From: Streptomyces sp. NBC_01669
GTDB taxonomy: Bacteria; Actinomycetota; Actinomycetes; Streptomycetales; Streptomycetaceae
Length of the DNA: 64,000 nucleotides
Assembly: GCF_026339735.1 (NCBI RefSeq)
Contig: NZ_JAPEQG010000001.1
Location: 6,904,501 to 6,968,500, forward strand
Direction of reading: 5' to 3'
The notes below the pieces were generated by a model. That model did no database searches and was not told the DNA's origin. It worked only from the letters and a program-made list of their open reading frames with translations. Made by a program: the position numbers and the translations under genes. Position 1 is the first letter of the stretch. Every line of letters begins with the position of its first letter. Below, in pieces: positions 16,107-24,782 of the stretch.

Positions 16107-16708
16107 CGGTGAACCTGCCCGAACTCCCCTTTGAGCTGCGGCCGTTCGGGCCCGAGGGGCAGTGGGCGTACGAGGGCGGTGTACTGACCGGACGGGCTGG
16201 TGCCCGGCAGGACCGGTTCGTGCCGCCGGGCGGTGACGGCCTCGCATCCGTGAGCGACGCACCGCGTCTGCTCGGCACCGCACCCGACGGCGACTTCCGG
16301 CTGAGCGCCCGGGTGAAGGTCGGCTTCGCCGCCGCCTTCGACGCCGGGGTGCTCTATCTGCACGTCGGGGAACGGGAGTGGGCGAAACTCTGCCTGGAGT
16401 TCTCCCCGGCCGACCCCACCATCTGCACGGTCGTCACCCGCGGTCACTCCGACGACGCCAACTCCTTCGTCGTGGACGGCGACAGCTTCTGGCTGCGGCT
16501 CAGCCGCACCGGCAGCGCCTACGCCTTCCACGCCTCCGCCGACGGGGAGAAGTGGACCTTCGTCCGCACCTTCGCCCTCGGCGCCGCGGAGCAGCCGGCG
16601 GCCATCGGCTTCCTGGTCCAGTCGCCGACCGGCGAGGGCTGCCGGGCGTCGTTCGACCGGATCGCGTTCCGGCCGTCCGGGCTCGACGACCTGCGCGACG
16701 GCAGCTGA
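16103..16708 (+). CDS. DUF1349 (concanavalin-like beta-sandwich) protein
   Basis: 201 aa from GTG at 16103; the GTG overlaps the TGA of the dehydrogenase gene (GTGA), so translation is coupled. The sequence is a single DUF1349 domain: LSARVKVGFAAAFDAGVLYL, then EWAKLCLEFSPADPTICTVV, FWLRLSRTGSAYAFHASADG, and EGCRASFDRIAF. There is no signal peptide, so it acts in the cytoplasm. Proteins of this family resemble the yeast protein Ree1 and lectin-like sandwiches; their biochemical role is unclear. Tight coupling to a sugar-acid dehydrogenase suggests it binds a carbohydrate or assists that pathway. Confidence 0.78.
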   Translation: MTVNLPELPFELRPFGPEGQWAYEGGVLTGRAGARQDRFVPPGGDGLASVSDAPRLLGTAPDGDFRLSARVKVGFAAAFDAGVLYLHVGEREWAKLCLEFSPADPTICTVVTRGHSDDANSFVVDGDSFWLRLSRTGSAYAFHASADGEKWTFVRTFALGAAEQPAAIGFLVQSPTGEGCRASFDRIAFRPSGLDDLRDGS

Positions 16709-16763
16709 ACCCTGGCGGGGGGTTCGCCGTTGCGGCGCCCAGCCCCCCGGGGTGACCGGTTCC

Positions 16764-17190
16764 GTCCTCAAGCGACGGACGGGCTTGATGGGTGCGTCTG
16801 GGTTCCCGGTGGCACCGTCGCCTGCCCCCGTGGGTGGTGGTCCGGGGCCCGTCCGGGGTGTCTCCTCGAGCGACCGACGTTCGGCGGGTACGCGGGGGAG
16901 CCCGGGGCTTTGTTCGTCGCCCTGCGGGGACCCCCCTGCACGGCCCCGGACCGGCCGTCGCGCGTCAGCGGCAATGCGTTCCACCGGGTCGCAGGCGCGG
17001 GTGATGCCTGGGTGGGGCCGTGCAGGGGAGTCCCCGCAGGGGCTGGCGTACGTGCCGGGTTCGTCCGCGTTGCCGGCTTCCGCGCCAGTCCTGAGGAGAC
17101 GCCCCGGAGGGGCCCCGCCCACCCCACCGCCCGGCAGAGGCGGGCCCACCCCGTTGCCGGGCAACACCTCCCAAGCCCGTCCGGCGCGGG
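16764..17190. repeat. Large imperfect inverted repeat (two facing copies of an intergenic repeat)
   Basis: The left arm starts with CAAGCGACGGACGGGCTT (16769-16786) and the right arm ends with AAGCCCGTCCGGCG (17173-17186). Further in, GGGGCCCGTCCGGGG and GTCTCCTC on the left face GGAGACGCCCCGGAGGGGCC on the right. CTGCACGGCCCC on the left faces GGGGCCGTGCAG on the right. The arms are close to 200 bp each around a centre near 16980. No credible gene lies in the whole 522-bp gap 16709-17230; the open frames on both strands mirror each other because of the symmetry. The outer motif recurs at about 39870. Confidence 0.75.
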
Positions 17191-17230
17191 CCGGCGCAAC
17201 CACGGGCCGACCGGTGGCGTCCCTCCCCGC

Positions 17231-17704
17231 ATGATCAGAACTGCCACGGCCGCCGATCTCGACGCCATCGTCCAACTGCACACCGAGGCTCGCGCCACCT
17301 ACTACCGGGGGCACCTTCCGGAGGAGGAGTACGCGGGCGCGGCGGAGGTCGGGCGCAGCCGCGCCGGCTGGTCCCGTGCGATAGACCGCCCCGACGCCAC
17401 CGTGCTCTGCGCCGAACGGGACGGGACCCTCGCCGGCATCGCCGCGTACGCCGTACGCGACGGCGACATGACGCTCACTCAGCTCCATGTCGCGCCGGCC
17501 CACTGGCGTACCGGAATCGGCACCGCGCTCCACACCGCCTGCGTCGACGCCTGGCAGCGGGCCGGAGTGGACAGTGCCCGCCTGGAGGTCTTCGTGCACA
17601 ACACCCGTGCCCAGGCCTTCTACGTCCGGCACGGCTGGACCTCCGACCCCGCGCACCCGCGCCACGGCTCCCATCTGGCGCTGCGCCTCACGGTCGGCCC
17701 CTGA
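17231..17704 (+). CDS. GNAT-family N-acetyltransferase
   Basis: 157 aa from ATG at 17231. No purine-rich ribosome site precedes it (CCCTCCCCGC), so the transcript may be leaderless or the start may differ. The motifs are those of small GNAT enzymes: MIRTATAADLDAIVQLHTEA, TLTQLHVAPAHWRTGIGTAL with the acetyl-CoA loop, and LEVFVHNTRAQAFYVRHGWT. The acceptor is unknown. It begins right after the large inverted repeat, whose right arm therefore occupies its promoter region. The next gene starts 25 bp later on the same strand. Confidence 0.78.
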   Translation: MIRTATAADLDAIVQLHTEARATYYRGHLPEEEYAGAAEVGRSRAGWSRAIDRPDATVLCAERDGTLAGIAAYAVRDGDMTLTQLHVAPAHWRTGIGTALHTACVDAWQRAGVDSARLEVFVHNTRAQAFYVRHGWTSDPAHPRHGSHLALRLTVGP

Positions 17705-17729
17705 TCCCGGCGGACGACGGAGACGGTTC

Positions 17730-18446
17730 ATGCGACGTGTGGTGCGGGGTTTCTGGGGTCCCCGGCAGGAGACGGCCGAGGAGCTGGCCGGACGCTGGAA
17801 GCTGCTGCTGGAACGGATCGCCGCGCTCCTCCCGGCGGCCGGCGGGGGTCCGGGGGCGGGCGGCGAGTGGACGTGGCGCCGGATCCACGGGTCCCGGCGC
17901 CCCACCGCGCTCCGTGCGGACGAGGAATCCCTCCTCGCGGCCCTGCGCGCGGACGCGGCGTCCCCTCGCACCTCGGACGGCGCCGGACTGCGCCTCGTCA
18001 GCACGGGCGAACCGGGCTGGGAGATCAGCGTCGCCGGCCGCGGAGGCGGCACTTCGGAGTATGTGCTCCAGGCGGTCGTGATCGCCGTCGTCTCGCCCGA
18101 CGGCGCGAAGGTCCCCGACGCCGGACTCCTCACCGCCGTAGCCGAGGTGTGGGAGCCGGACTTCGGCGACGTGACCGACGACGACGTGCTCGACGCCCTG
18201 GAGGACGACGGCGGCTTCACCGTTGATGATCCCTGCATCGGCTGGCTCGGCTGCCTCTCCCCGGCGCGTGCGGCGCTGCTCCCGGACGACGTGACGGCCG
18301 GCCGGACGGAGCTGCCCGGCGGACGCGTACTCCTCGACATCGCTCCGCGCAGCGACGCCGGGAGTGTGGTCCGGACGCACCTGCGACTGCGGGACGCCGG
18401 TGTGCTGGAGCCGCTGCCCCGCCCGATGGACCGGACCTTCCTGTGA
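17730..18446 (+). CDS. Imm52-like protein of unknown function
   Basis: 238 aa; the ATG is preceded by GGAGA about eight bases away. The start VVRGFWGPRQETAEELAGRW followed by a helical LLLERIAALL resembles immunity proteins of the Imm52 group, which protect producers from polymorphic toxins. The body contains acidic patches (FGDVTDDDVLDALEDDGGF) and no catalytic motif. It has no signal peptide or membrane span. No toxin gene is next to it, so it would be an orphan immunity protein. The frame resumes immediately after its TGA in another fragment (18447-18629). I recognise the family only from memory of its N-terminal pattern and cannot exclude a different DUF. Confidence 0.5.
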   Translation: MRRVVRGFWGPRQETAEELAGRWKLLLERIAALLPAAGGGPGAGGEWTWRRIHGSRRPTALRADEESLLAALRADAASPRTSDGAGLRLVSTGEPGWEISVAGRGGGTSEYVLQAVVIAVVSPDGAKVPDAGLLTAVAEVWEPDFGDVTDDDVLDALEDDGGFTVDDPCIGWLGCLSPARAALLPDDVTAGRTELPGGRVLLDIAPRSDAGSVVRTHLRLRDAGVLEPLPRPMDRTFL

Positions 18447-18629
18447 CGGCGCGGGCGGGCGAGCCGTTCGCCACTCGACCGGGCGGTGTCCGAGGTCGAG
18501 GCACTGCTCGCCGGGCTCGTACCGGCGGCCGGTACGACGCGGAGCGAGGGAGAGCCGGTCACCGGGGAGTGGAGGGTGACCGCGGGCGAGGGCTTCCGGT
18601 TCCTGCCGCCCCGGGAGAGCGACCCCTGA
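18447..18629 (+). pseudogene. Possible fragment of a second gene directly after the Imm52-like gene
   Basis: The frame of the preceding gene stays open after its TGA (18444-18446) up to TGA at 18627-18629. It reads as real protein (LDRAVSEVEALLAGLVPAAG, then GEWRVTAGEGFRFLPP). A GTG at 18486 could start a 47-residue product, but no ribosome site is seen. It looks like the tail of a longer protein, possibly a decayed tandem paralogue. The following 276 bp (18630-18905) hold no recognisable gene; they must contain the promoter of the FrnE-like gene. Confidence 0.35.
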
Positions 18630-18905
18630 CCGGGGTACGTACGGACCCGCGTGGAACGACGCGGACGGGACCGCGCGTGGATTCCTGGACGTACTGAATC
18701 GGGGAGCCGGACCGCTGCTGGGGCGCGCATCGCACGGTCGGCACGCGGGTGCCGGTCCTCCGGATCGGGCCGGATCGGGGCCGGACACCCCCTGGTACGG
18801 GAATGACCGGGTCCGTACGGGCGTTCACCAGGGGCGCGGAGGGTGCCTCCGCGCTGCCGTGGGCAACCCGCGGTCCGCCCCGACATCCTGGAGAGAAGAA
18901 GAGTC

Positions 18906-19625
18906 ATGCGCGTCGAGATCTGGAGCGACATCGCCTGCCCCTGGTGCTACATCGGCAAGGCCAGGTTCGAGAAGGGCCTGGCGGGGTTCGCCCATCGCGA
19001 CGAGGTCGAGGTCGTGCACCGGTCCTTCGAGCTCGACCCGGGCCGGCCCAAGGGCGACACCGCACAGGTGATCGACATGCTGGCGCAGAAGTACGGGCGG
19101 ACACGTGAGGAAGCCCGGTCCATGGAGGCCAACGTCGCGGCGAACGCGCGCGCCGAAGGGCTCGGCTACCTGACCGAGGGACGCGACCACGGCAACACCT
19201 TCGACATCCACCGGCTGCTTCACCTCGCCAAGGCCCGTGGACGTCAGGACGAGCTGCTGACGATTGCCTACAGGGCGAACTTCGCCGAGGAGCGGTCCGT
19301 CTTCGACGCCGAGGTGCTGGTCGAGCTGGCCGCCGAGGCCGGACTCGACGCCGACGAGGCGCGTGCCGTGCTCGCCGACCCGGAGGCGTACGCGGCCGAG
19401 GTGCGGGCCGATGAGCAGGAGGCGTCCGAGCTGGGTGCCAATGCCGTGCCGTTCTTCGTGCTCGACCGGCGGTACGGGATCTCCGGTGGCCAGCCCGCCG
19501 AGGTGTTCGCGCAGGCGTTGGAGCAGGCGTGGAAGGACCGTCCGCTGACCGCGATCGGCTCGGACGCGGCAGCCTGCGACGCCGACGGGGCGTGCGAGGT
19601 GCCGCAGTCCGGCGGACAGAGCTGA
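18906..19625 (+). CDS. DsbA-family (FrnE-like) oxidoreductase
   Basis: 239 aa; the ATG follows GGAGAGAAGAAGAG. The thioredoxin-fold active site CPWC is at residues 11-14 in WSDIACPWCYIGKARFE. The helical insertion follows, then HRLLHLAKARGRQDELL, and finally VPFFVLDRRYGISGGQPAEV with the cis-Pro loop. There is no signal peptide, so it is a cytoplasmic FrnE-type thiol oxidoreductase or isomerase rather than a secreted DsbA. The C-terminus has two more cysteines (AACDADGACEV), an unusual tail that could form a second redox pair or bind metal. A hairpin 48 bp after its stop probably ends the transcript. Confidence 0.86.
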   Translation: MRVEIWSDIACPWCYIGKARFEKGLAGFAHRDEVEVVHRSFELDPGRPKGDTAQVIDMLAQKYGRTREEARSMEANVAANARAEGLGYLTEGRDHGNTFDIHRLLHLAKARGRQDELLTIAYRANFAEERSVFDAEVLVELAAEAGLDADEARAVLADPEAYAAEVRADEQEASELGANAVPFFVLDRRYGISGGQPAEVFAQALEQAWKDRPLTAIGSDAAACDADGACEVPQSGGQS

Positions 19626-19672
19626 CCCGCTCCACCCCGCCCGGCTGCACACATAAGCACTGCTTGGGGACA

Positions 19673-19709
19673 CCCCTCAATTCTTCGTGATTGACGATGA
19701 GTTGAGGGG
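19673..19709 (+). terminator. Putative hairpin terminator after the FrnE-like gene
   Basis: The arms are CCCCTCAA (19673-19680) and TTGAGGGG (19702-19709), with inner TCGT/ACGA pairing around GATTG. It lies 47 bp after the stop and 17 bp before the next start. Being so close to the next gene it could instead be an operator. Confidence 0.4.
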
Positions 19710-19725
19710 GCTTCAGGGTGGGCGT

Positions 19726-20787
19726 ATGGAGATCTCCTCGCTCATCCAGGCGGTAGGCGCCGAGTTTGCGCCCAAGACCACGTATCTCAACACCTCCAGC
19801 TGCGGGCTGCTGCCCCGCCGCACCGTCGAGGCGGTGAAGGCGCTCGCCGACGAGAATGCCGCGGGCACCGGTCCGGGCGCGGGCAGCTTCGACGCCGTGG
19901 ACGCCGCACGGGTCCGGTTCGCCGGACTCGTCGGCGTCGGCCCCGACCGGGTCGCCACCGGCAGCTCGGTCGCCGTGCATGTCGGTCTGATCGCGGCCTC
20001 GCTGGAGCCGGGCGCCGAAGTGCTGGTTCCCGAGGGGGAGTTCAGCTCGGTCGTCGGCCCCTTCGCGGCCCGCGGGGATCTGCGGATGCGGTACGTCCCG
20101 CTGGACGGCATGGCCGAGGCGGTGCGGCCCACGACCTCGTTGGTCGCCCTCTCCTCCGTGCAGTCCGCCGACGGCCGCCTCGCCGACCTCGACGCGGTCC
20201 GGGCGGCGGCCGCCGCGCACGGAGCCCGGGTCCTGCTCGACGCCACCCAGTCCGCAGGCTGGCTGCCGCTGGACGCCGGGGCGTACGACTACACCGTCAC
20301 GGGCGGCTTCAAGTTCCTGCTCTGCCCGCGCGGTACGTCGTTCCTCACGGTCACCGAGGAGGCGCAGGAGATCCTGCCGCCCCTCTTCGCGAGCTGGGTG
20401 GCCGGCGAGGACCGCTGGAACAGCACCTACGGTCCGATCGGACGGCTCGCCGGTACCGCGCGCCGCTTCGACGAGGCGCCGGCCTTCCTCGCCTACCACG
20501 GCGCCGAGCACTCCCTCGCACTGCTGGCCGAGATCGGCATCGACGCCGTACACGCCCACAACACCGCGCTCGCCGCCCGGTTCCGTACCGGACTGGCCGG
20601 GATCGGTCACGAACCGGTGCCCGGGCGGACCGCGATCGTCGCCGTGCCAGGGCTCGGCGGCCGGGAGCCCGCGCTGGCGCGGGCCGGGATCACGGTCTCG
20701 GCCCGGGCCGGGAATCTACGGGCGGCATTCCACCTCTACAACACGCAGGCCGATGTGGACCGCGCGCTGGAGGTGCTGGCGGGCTGA
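19726..20787 (+). CDS. Class V aminotransferase-fold PLP enzyme
   Basis: 353 aa from ATG at 19726 (MEISSLIQAVGAEF), with CAGGGTGGG upstream; the frame is open for 13 more codons but those lie in the hairpin region. The large PLP domain shows YLNTSSCGLLPRRTVEAVKA, GVGPDRVATGSSVAVHVGLI, VLLDATQSAGWLPLDAGAYD with the PLP-binding Asp, and VTGGFKFLLCPRGTS with the Schiff-base Lys. The group contains cysteine desulfurases, kynureninases and isopenicillin N epimerase-like enzymes. The lack of a conserved Cys in the active-site loop argues against a standard desulfurase. Substrate unknown. It converges on the MarR gene. Confidence 0.8.
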   Translation: MEISSLIQAVGAEFAPKTTYLNTSSCGLLPRRTVEAVKALADENAAGTGPGAGSFDAVDAARVRFAGLVGVGPDRVATGSSVAVHVGLIAASLEPGAEVLVPEGEFSSVVGPFAARGDLRMRYVPLDGMAEAVRPTTSLVALSSVQSADGRLADLDAVRAAAAAHGARVLLDATQSAGWLPLDAGAYDYTVTGGFKFLLCPRGTSFLTVTEEAQEILPPLFASWVAGEDRWNSTYGPIGRLAGTARRFDEAPAFLAYHGAEHSLALLAEIGIDAVHAHNTALAARFRTGLAGIGHEPVPGRTAIVAVPGLGGREPALARAGITVSARAGNLRAAFHLYNTQADVDRALEVLAG

Positions 20788-20807
20788 CTGTCCCGGCCCG
20801 CTTCCGG

Positions 20808-21302
20808 TCAGCGGGAATCCGGGCAGCCCTCGGTCTGGTGGCAGAGGTTCTCCTCGACCTTCGCCAGCAGCCGGGCCAGCTCGGTGCGCTCCGCCGCGTC
20901 CAGACCGGCGAGCGTGTGCTCCTCCAGATCCGTCCAGGCGCGCTCCACATCGGAGTGCAGCGCGCAGCTGTCGGCACTGGCCTCGACCAGGACGGCCCGC
21001 CGGTCGTCCGGGTCGGGGCAGCGGCGGACGTGTCCGGCCTGTTCGAGCCGCTGGAGCATCTTGGTGACGGTCGACGGGTCGAGGTCGACCGCCTTGATCA
21101 GCTCCGACTGGCGCACCGCGCCCGCATCCCACAGGTACATCATCAGGAACTCCTGGCCGGGGTAGAGCCCGGCTGCCCGGAGCGCCTTGCCCGCGGCGAT
21201 CCGGTGCAGCCGGGCGACCCGTGACACGGCATGACTGACCGGGCCGCCGCGGGCGGCGCTCGGCAGCTCGGTACAGGCGGGGTCGACGGGTTCGGGCTTC
21301 AT
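20808..21302 (-). CDS. MarR-family transcriptional regulator
   Basis: 164 aa from ATG at 21302 with GAGGAG six bases upstream. The winged helix-turn-helix is clear: AVRQSELIKAVDLDPSTVTKMLQRLEQAGHVRRCPDPDDRR, covering recognition helix and wing. The C-terminal dimer helices end in a Cys-containing tail (KVEENLCHQTEGCPD), which could sense oxidants or electrophiles. It is divergent from the ene-reductase gene, and two inverted copies of a 12-bp site lie in the 136-bp gap, so it most likely represses both itself and the reductase. This is the classic MarR-reductase arrangement that responds to quinones or other electrophiles. Confidence 0.87.
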   Translation of the reverse strand: MKPEPVDPACTELPSAARGGPVSHAVSRVARLHRIAAGKALRAAGLYPGQEFLMMYLWDAGAVRQSELIKAVDLDPSTVTKMLQRLEQAGHVRRCPDPDDRRAVLVEASADSCALHSDVERAWTDLEEHTLAGLDAAERTELARLLAKVEENLCHQTEGCPDSR

Positions 21303-21359
21303 GGGGACTCCTCGGGGCGGTGCTCCGGGCCGGTTCCGGCGCTTGCCGTGCACTTTACC

Positions 21360-21416
21360 TTGGTCGGCCAATTAATGCGTTACAGTGGCGCAGGACCGAA
21401 ATACTTGGCCGACCAT
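21360..21416. promoter_or_regulatory. Paired MarR operator sites
   Basis: TTGGTCGGCCAA (21360-21371) and TTGGCCGACCAT (21405-21416) are inverted copies of one another, 11 of 12 matching, separated by 33 bp. Each is also partly symmetric itself. They sit between the divergent MarR and ene-reductase genes. Confidence 0.72.
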
Positions 21417-21438
21417 GTAATTTTCTTTGGGGGTTCCC

Positions 21439-22509
21439 ATGACTACCGCATTCGACCCGATCGACCTGTCCGGCACCCAGCTCGCCAACCGCATCGCCAT
21501 GGCCCCGATGACCCGCAGCCGTGCCGGTGACGGCGGTGCCGCCACCGATCTCACCGTCGAGTACTACGCCCAGCGCGCCTCCGCCGGGCTCATCATCACC
21601 GAGGGCATCCAGCCGTCCGTCGTCGGCCAGGGCTACCCCTTCACCCCGGGCCTGCACAGCGCGGAGCAGGTCGCGTCCTGGCGCAAGGTCACCGACGCGG
21701 TGCACGCGGCGGGCGGCCGGATCTTCGCCCAGCTCATGCACGCGGGGCGGATCGGCCACCCGGACCTGCTGCCGGACGGGCTCGTCCCCGTCAGCGCCTC
21801 CCCGGTCAAGCCCGCCGGACAGCTCTACACCGGCACGGGGCTGGAGGACTTCACCACACCGCGCGAGCTGACCGGCGACGAGATCCGGCAGACCATAGCC
21901 GACTTCGTCTCCGCCGCCCGCAACGCCGTCGACGCCGGCTTCGACGGGGTCGAGCTGCACGGCGCCAACGGCTACCTCATCCACCAGTTCCTGGCGCCCA
22001 ACACCAACCTGCGCACCGACGAGTGGGGCGGCTCCGAGGAGGCCCGGATCCGCTTCGCCGTCGAGGTGGTCACGGCCGTCGCCGCCGAGATCGGCGCGGA
22101 GCGCACCGGGCTGCGCATCTCGCCCGGAAACTCGTACAACGACATCGACGAGCCCGCGCCGGACGCCGTCTACACCGCGCTGGTAGGGGAGATCGAACCG
22201 CTCGGCCTCGCCTACCTGCACGTCCTGGAGGCGGTGGAGATCCGCGAGCTGACCCTCGCGCTGCGCAAGCAGTTCTCCGGCACCTTCGTCATCAACGTGC
22301 TGACGGACGGGCCGACCGGACCGGACGACCACTCGGTGATCGACGACGGGATCGCCGACATCATCTCGTACGGCGCTCTGTTCATCGCCAACCCGGACCT
22401 GCCGGCCCGCCTGAAGGCCGGCGGCCCGTTCAACACCCCCGACCCGTCCACCTTCTTCGGCGGGGACGCGAAGGGCTACGTCGACTACCCGGCACTGGAC
22501 GCCGTGTAG
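21439..22509 (+). CDS. Old yellow enzyme family alkene reductase
   Basis: 356 aa from ATG at 21439, GGGGG upstream. It is a full-length FMN TIM-barrel reductase: NRIAMAPMTRSRA, GGRIFAQLMHAGRIGHP, then GFDGVELHGANGYLIHQFLA with the His/Asn pair that binds the substrate carbonyl, RIRFAVEVVTAV, and a final DIISYGALFIANPDLPARL. It reduces activated C=C bonds of enals, enones or nitro compounds with NAD(P)H. It is divergent from a MarR regulator, with operator sites in the gap, which points to induction by electrophilic compounds. It belongs to the classical NemA/OYE branch. Confidence 0.9.
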   Translation: MTTAFDPIDLSGTQLANRIAMAPMTRSRAGDGGAATDLTVEYYAQRASAGLIITEGIQPSVVGQGYPFTPGLHSAEQVASWRKVTDAVHAAGGRIFAQLMHAGRIGHPDLLPDGLVPVSASPVKPAGQLYTGTGLEDFTTPRELTGDEIRQTIADFVSAARNAVDAGFDGVELHGANGYLIHQFLAPNTNLRTDEWGGSEEARIRFAVEVVTAVAAEIGAERTGLRISPGNSYNDIDEPAPDAVYTALVGEIEPLGLAYLHVLEAVEIRELTLALRKQFSGTFVINVLTDGPTGPDDHSVIDDGIADIISYGALFIANPDLPARLKAGGPFNTPDPSTFFGGDAKGYVDYPALDAV

Positions 22510-22518
22510 CCGCGGCGG

Positions 22519-22955
22519 TCACGCCGAATCACGGCGTACCAGTTCGGTGGGGAGGATCACCGCGGCCGGGTCCTCCCCACCGATCTGGGCCAGCAGTACC
22601 CGCACCATCTCGGCGCTGATCCGGTCCCACGGCTGCCGGATCGTGGTCAGCTCCGGCCGGGACGCAAGCGCCGCGGGCGAGTCGTCGAAGCCGCCGACCG
22701 CGACATCCTCCGGCACCCGGCGCCCGGCCTTCTCCAGAGCGGCGAGCACGCCCTGAGCCATCAGGTCGGAGGCGACGAACACCGCGTCGAGGTCCGGGGC
22801 CCGCTCCAGCAGCAGTGCGGCCGCCGCCTCGCCGCCCGCCCGGCTGTAGTCGCCCGGGACGACCAGCGCGTCGTCGGCGGGCAGCCCGCAGTCGGCGAGC
22901 ATCTCGCGGTAGCCCGCCAGACGTTCGACGCCGCCCGGGGTGTCCAGCGGGCCGG
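22519..22955 (-). pseudogene. LacI-family regulator, C-terminal half only
   Basis: About 145 residues remain, beginning at GPLDTPGGVERLAGYREML and running to the natural end (LPTELVRRDSA). These are the second half of the sugar-binding domain of a LacI regulator (ALLLERAPDLDAVFVASDLM, VAVGGFDDSPAALASRPELT). The whole DNA-binding headpiece and the first half of the effector domain, roughly 190 residues, are missing. The homology stops at about 22955, exactly where the beta-galactosidase remnant begins on the other strand. The protein cannot work as a repressor. The frame runs on to 22971 only by chance. Confidence 0.8.
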
Positions 22956-24666
22956 TACGCCTTCGGGTCACGCGGCGCGATCTGCCACAGCAACCCCGCC
23001 TACCGGTCGGCCGCGGCGAACATCACCGAACAGCTCGCCCGCCGCTACGGAAGCCACCCGGCGCTCGCGCTGTGGCACGTCCACAACGAGTACGGCGTCC
23101 CGGTCAGCGCCTGCTACTGCGACAACTGCGCCGCCCACTTCCGCCGCTGGCTCGCCGACCGCCACGGCAGCGTCGACGCCGTCAACGACGCCTGGGGCAA
23201 CGCCTTCTGGGGCCAGCGCTACCGCAGCCTCGACGAGATCGACCCGCCCCGCACCACCCCGACCGTCGCCAACCCGGCCCAGCGCCTGGACTACGCCCGC
23301 TTCGCCGACGCCACCATGCGCGAGAACTTCTGCATGGAACGGGACATCCTGCACCGCCTCGCCCCCGGCATCCCGGTCACCACCAACTTCATGACCGCCC
23401 TCAGCCAGTGCGACTCCGTCGACTACTGGGCCTGGGGCCGCGAGACCGACCTCGTCACCAACGACCACTACCTGATCACCGACGGCCGCCGCACCCACGT
23501 CAACCTCGCGATGGCCGCCGACCTCACGCGTTCCGTCGCGGGCGGCGCACCCTGGCTGCTCCTGGAGCACTCCACCAGCGGCGTCAACTGGCAGCCCCGC
23601 AACCCCGCCAAGCGGCCGGGCGAGATGGCCCGCAACAGCCTCGCCCATGTCGCCCGCGGCTCCGACGGGGCCATGTTCTTCCAGTGGCGGCAGTCCCGCA
23701 GAGGCGCGGAGAAGTTCCACTCGGCGATGGTGCCGCACGCCGGTACGGACTCCCGGGTGTGGCGCGAGGTCTCCCGGCTCGGCGCCGATCTCGGCCTGCT
23801 CAGCGGCATCCGCTCCACCCGCACCGTCGCGGACGCGGCGATGCTCTGGGACTGGCAGTCCTGGTGGGCGCAGGGGCTGGAATGGCGTCCGAGCGAGGAC
23901 CACGACGCCCGCGAGCGCGCCGACACCTTCTACGCCTCGATGTACGACCGCCACCTCACCGTCGACTTCGCCCACCCGGACGCCGATCTGTCCGCGTACC
24001 CGCTGGTCGTCGTCCCGGCCCTCTACCTCGCCACCGCGGAGACCGGCCGGAACCTCCGTACCTACGTCGAGAACGGCGGCACGCTCGTCGTCTCGTACTT
24101 CTCCGGCATCGTCGACACCCATGACGCCGTGAACCCCGGTCCGTACCCGGGCGCCCTGCGGGACGTACTCGGCCTGACGATCGAGGAGTTCTCACCGCTC
24201 GGCGAGGGCGAGACGGTCCGCCTGATCACTCCCGGGGGCGCCGCCGGGGGCCCGGAGCTGACGGGTGACCTGTGGTCGGACGTGGTGATCCCGCGCGGCG
24301 CCGAGACCGTCTGGTCGTATGCCGACGGCATTCCCGCGGGCCGCCCCGCCGTCACCCGCCACCGCCTGGGCCAAGGGCACCGCCTGGTACGTCTCCACCC
24401 GGCTCTCCGGCCCCCACCTCGACGCCGTCCTCGACCGGGCCTGCGACGACGCCCGGATCGCGCCGCGCACCGGTCTCCCGCGCGACGTCGAGGTCGTCAC
24501 CCGCGCCGGCGACAGCGGCACCTATCTCTTCGCGATCAACCACACCGGGGCCGACACCAAGGTGCCGCTCGACGCCGCAGGCACCGAACTCCTCACCGGC
24601 GAGCACACCGCGGGTCACCTCGCCGTCCCGGCGGGTGCGGTCCGGGTCGTACGCCTCGACGGCTGA
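22953..24666 (+). pseudogene. GH42 beta-galactosidase, 5'-truncated and frameshifted
   Basis: From RYAFGSRGAICHSNPAYRSA the sequence is a GH42 beta-galactosidase. The acid/base Glu is in WHVHNEYG, the nucleophile Glu in WLLLEHSTSGVNWQPRNPAK, then come the trimerisation domain (LVVVPALYLATAETGRNL) and the C-terminal beta domain. About 110-120 N-terminal residues are absent and there is no start codon at the junction. A second lesion is a one-base insertion: the C at 24372 in CTGGGCCAAGGGC shifts frame, and the true C-terminus (GTAWYVSTRLSGPHLDAVLD to VRVVRLDG) continues in the next frame to the TGA at 24664-24666. The gene is dead unless re-initiated. It faces a lacI remnant truncated at the same point. 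Confidence 0.85.
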
Positions 24667-24782
24667 GGCGCCCAACCCGTCATCCCGTGCAATGGTCGAA
24701 GGGCCATCGACGATGTACGGAAAGGCGCACGGAAGGCCACCCGGGCGGACGAGGCCGGCGGTGGTGACAGCCCTTACGACCT

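Noticed and set aside
13938..16283. 781-codon minus-strand frame opposite the aldehyde dehydrogenase
   Set aside because: It is antisense to a well-supported dehydrogenase and shares no motif with any protein family I know.
16752..17298. Open frames on both strands in the gap 16709-17230
   Set aside because: They lie inside the large inverted repeat, resemble each other because of the symmetry and lack ribosome sites.
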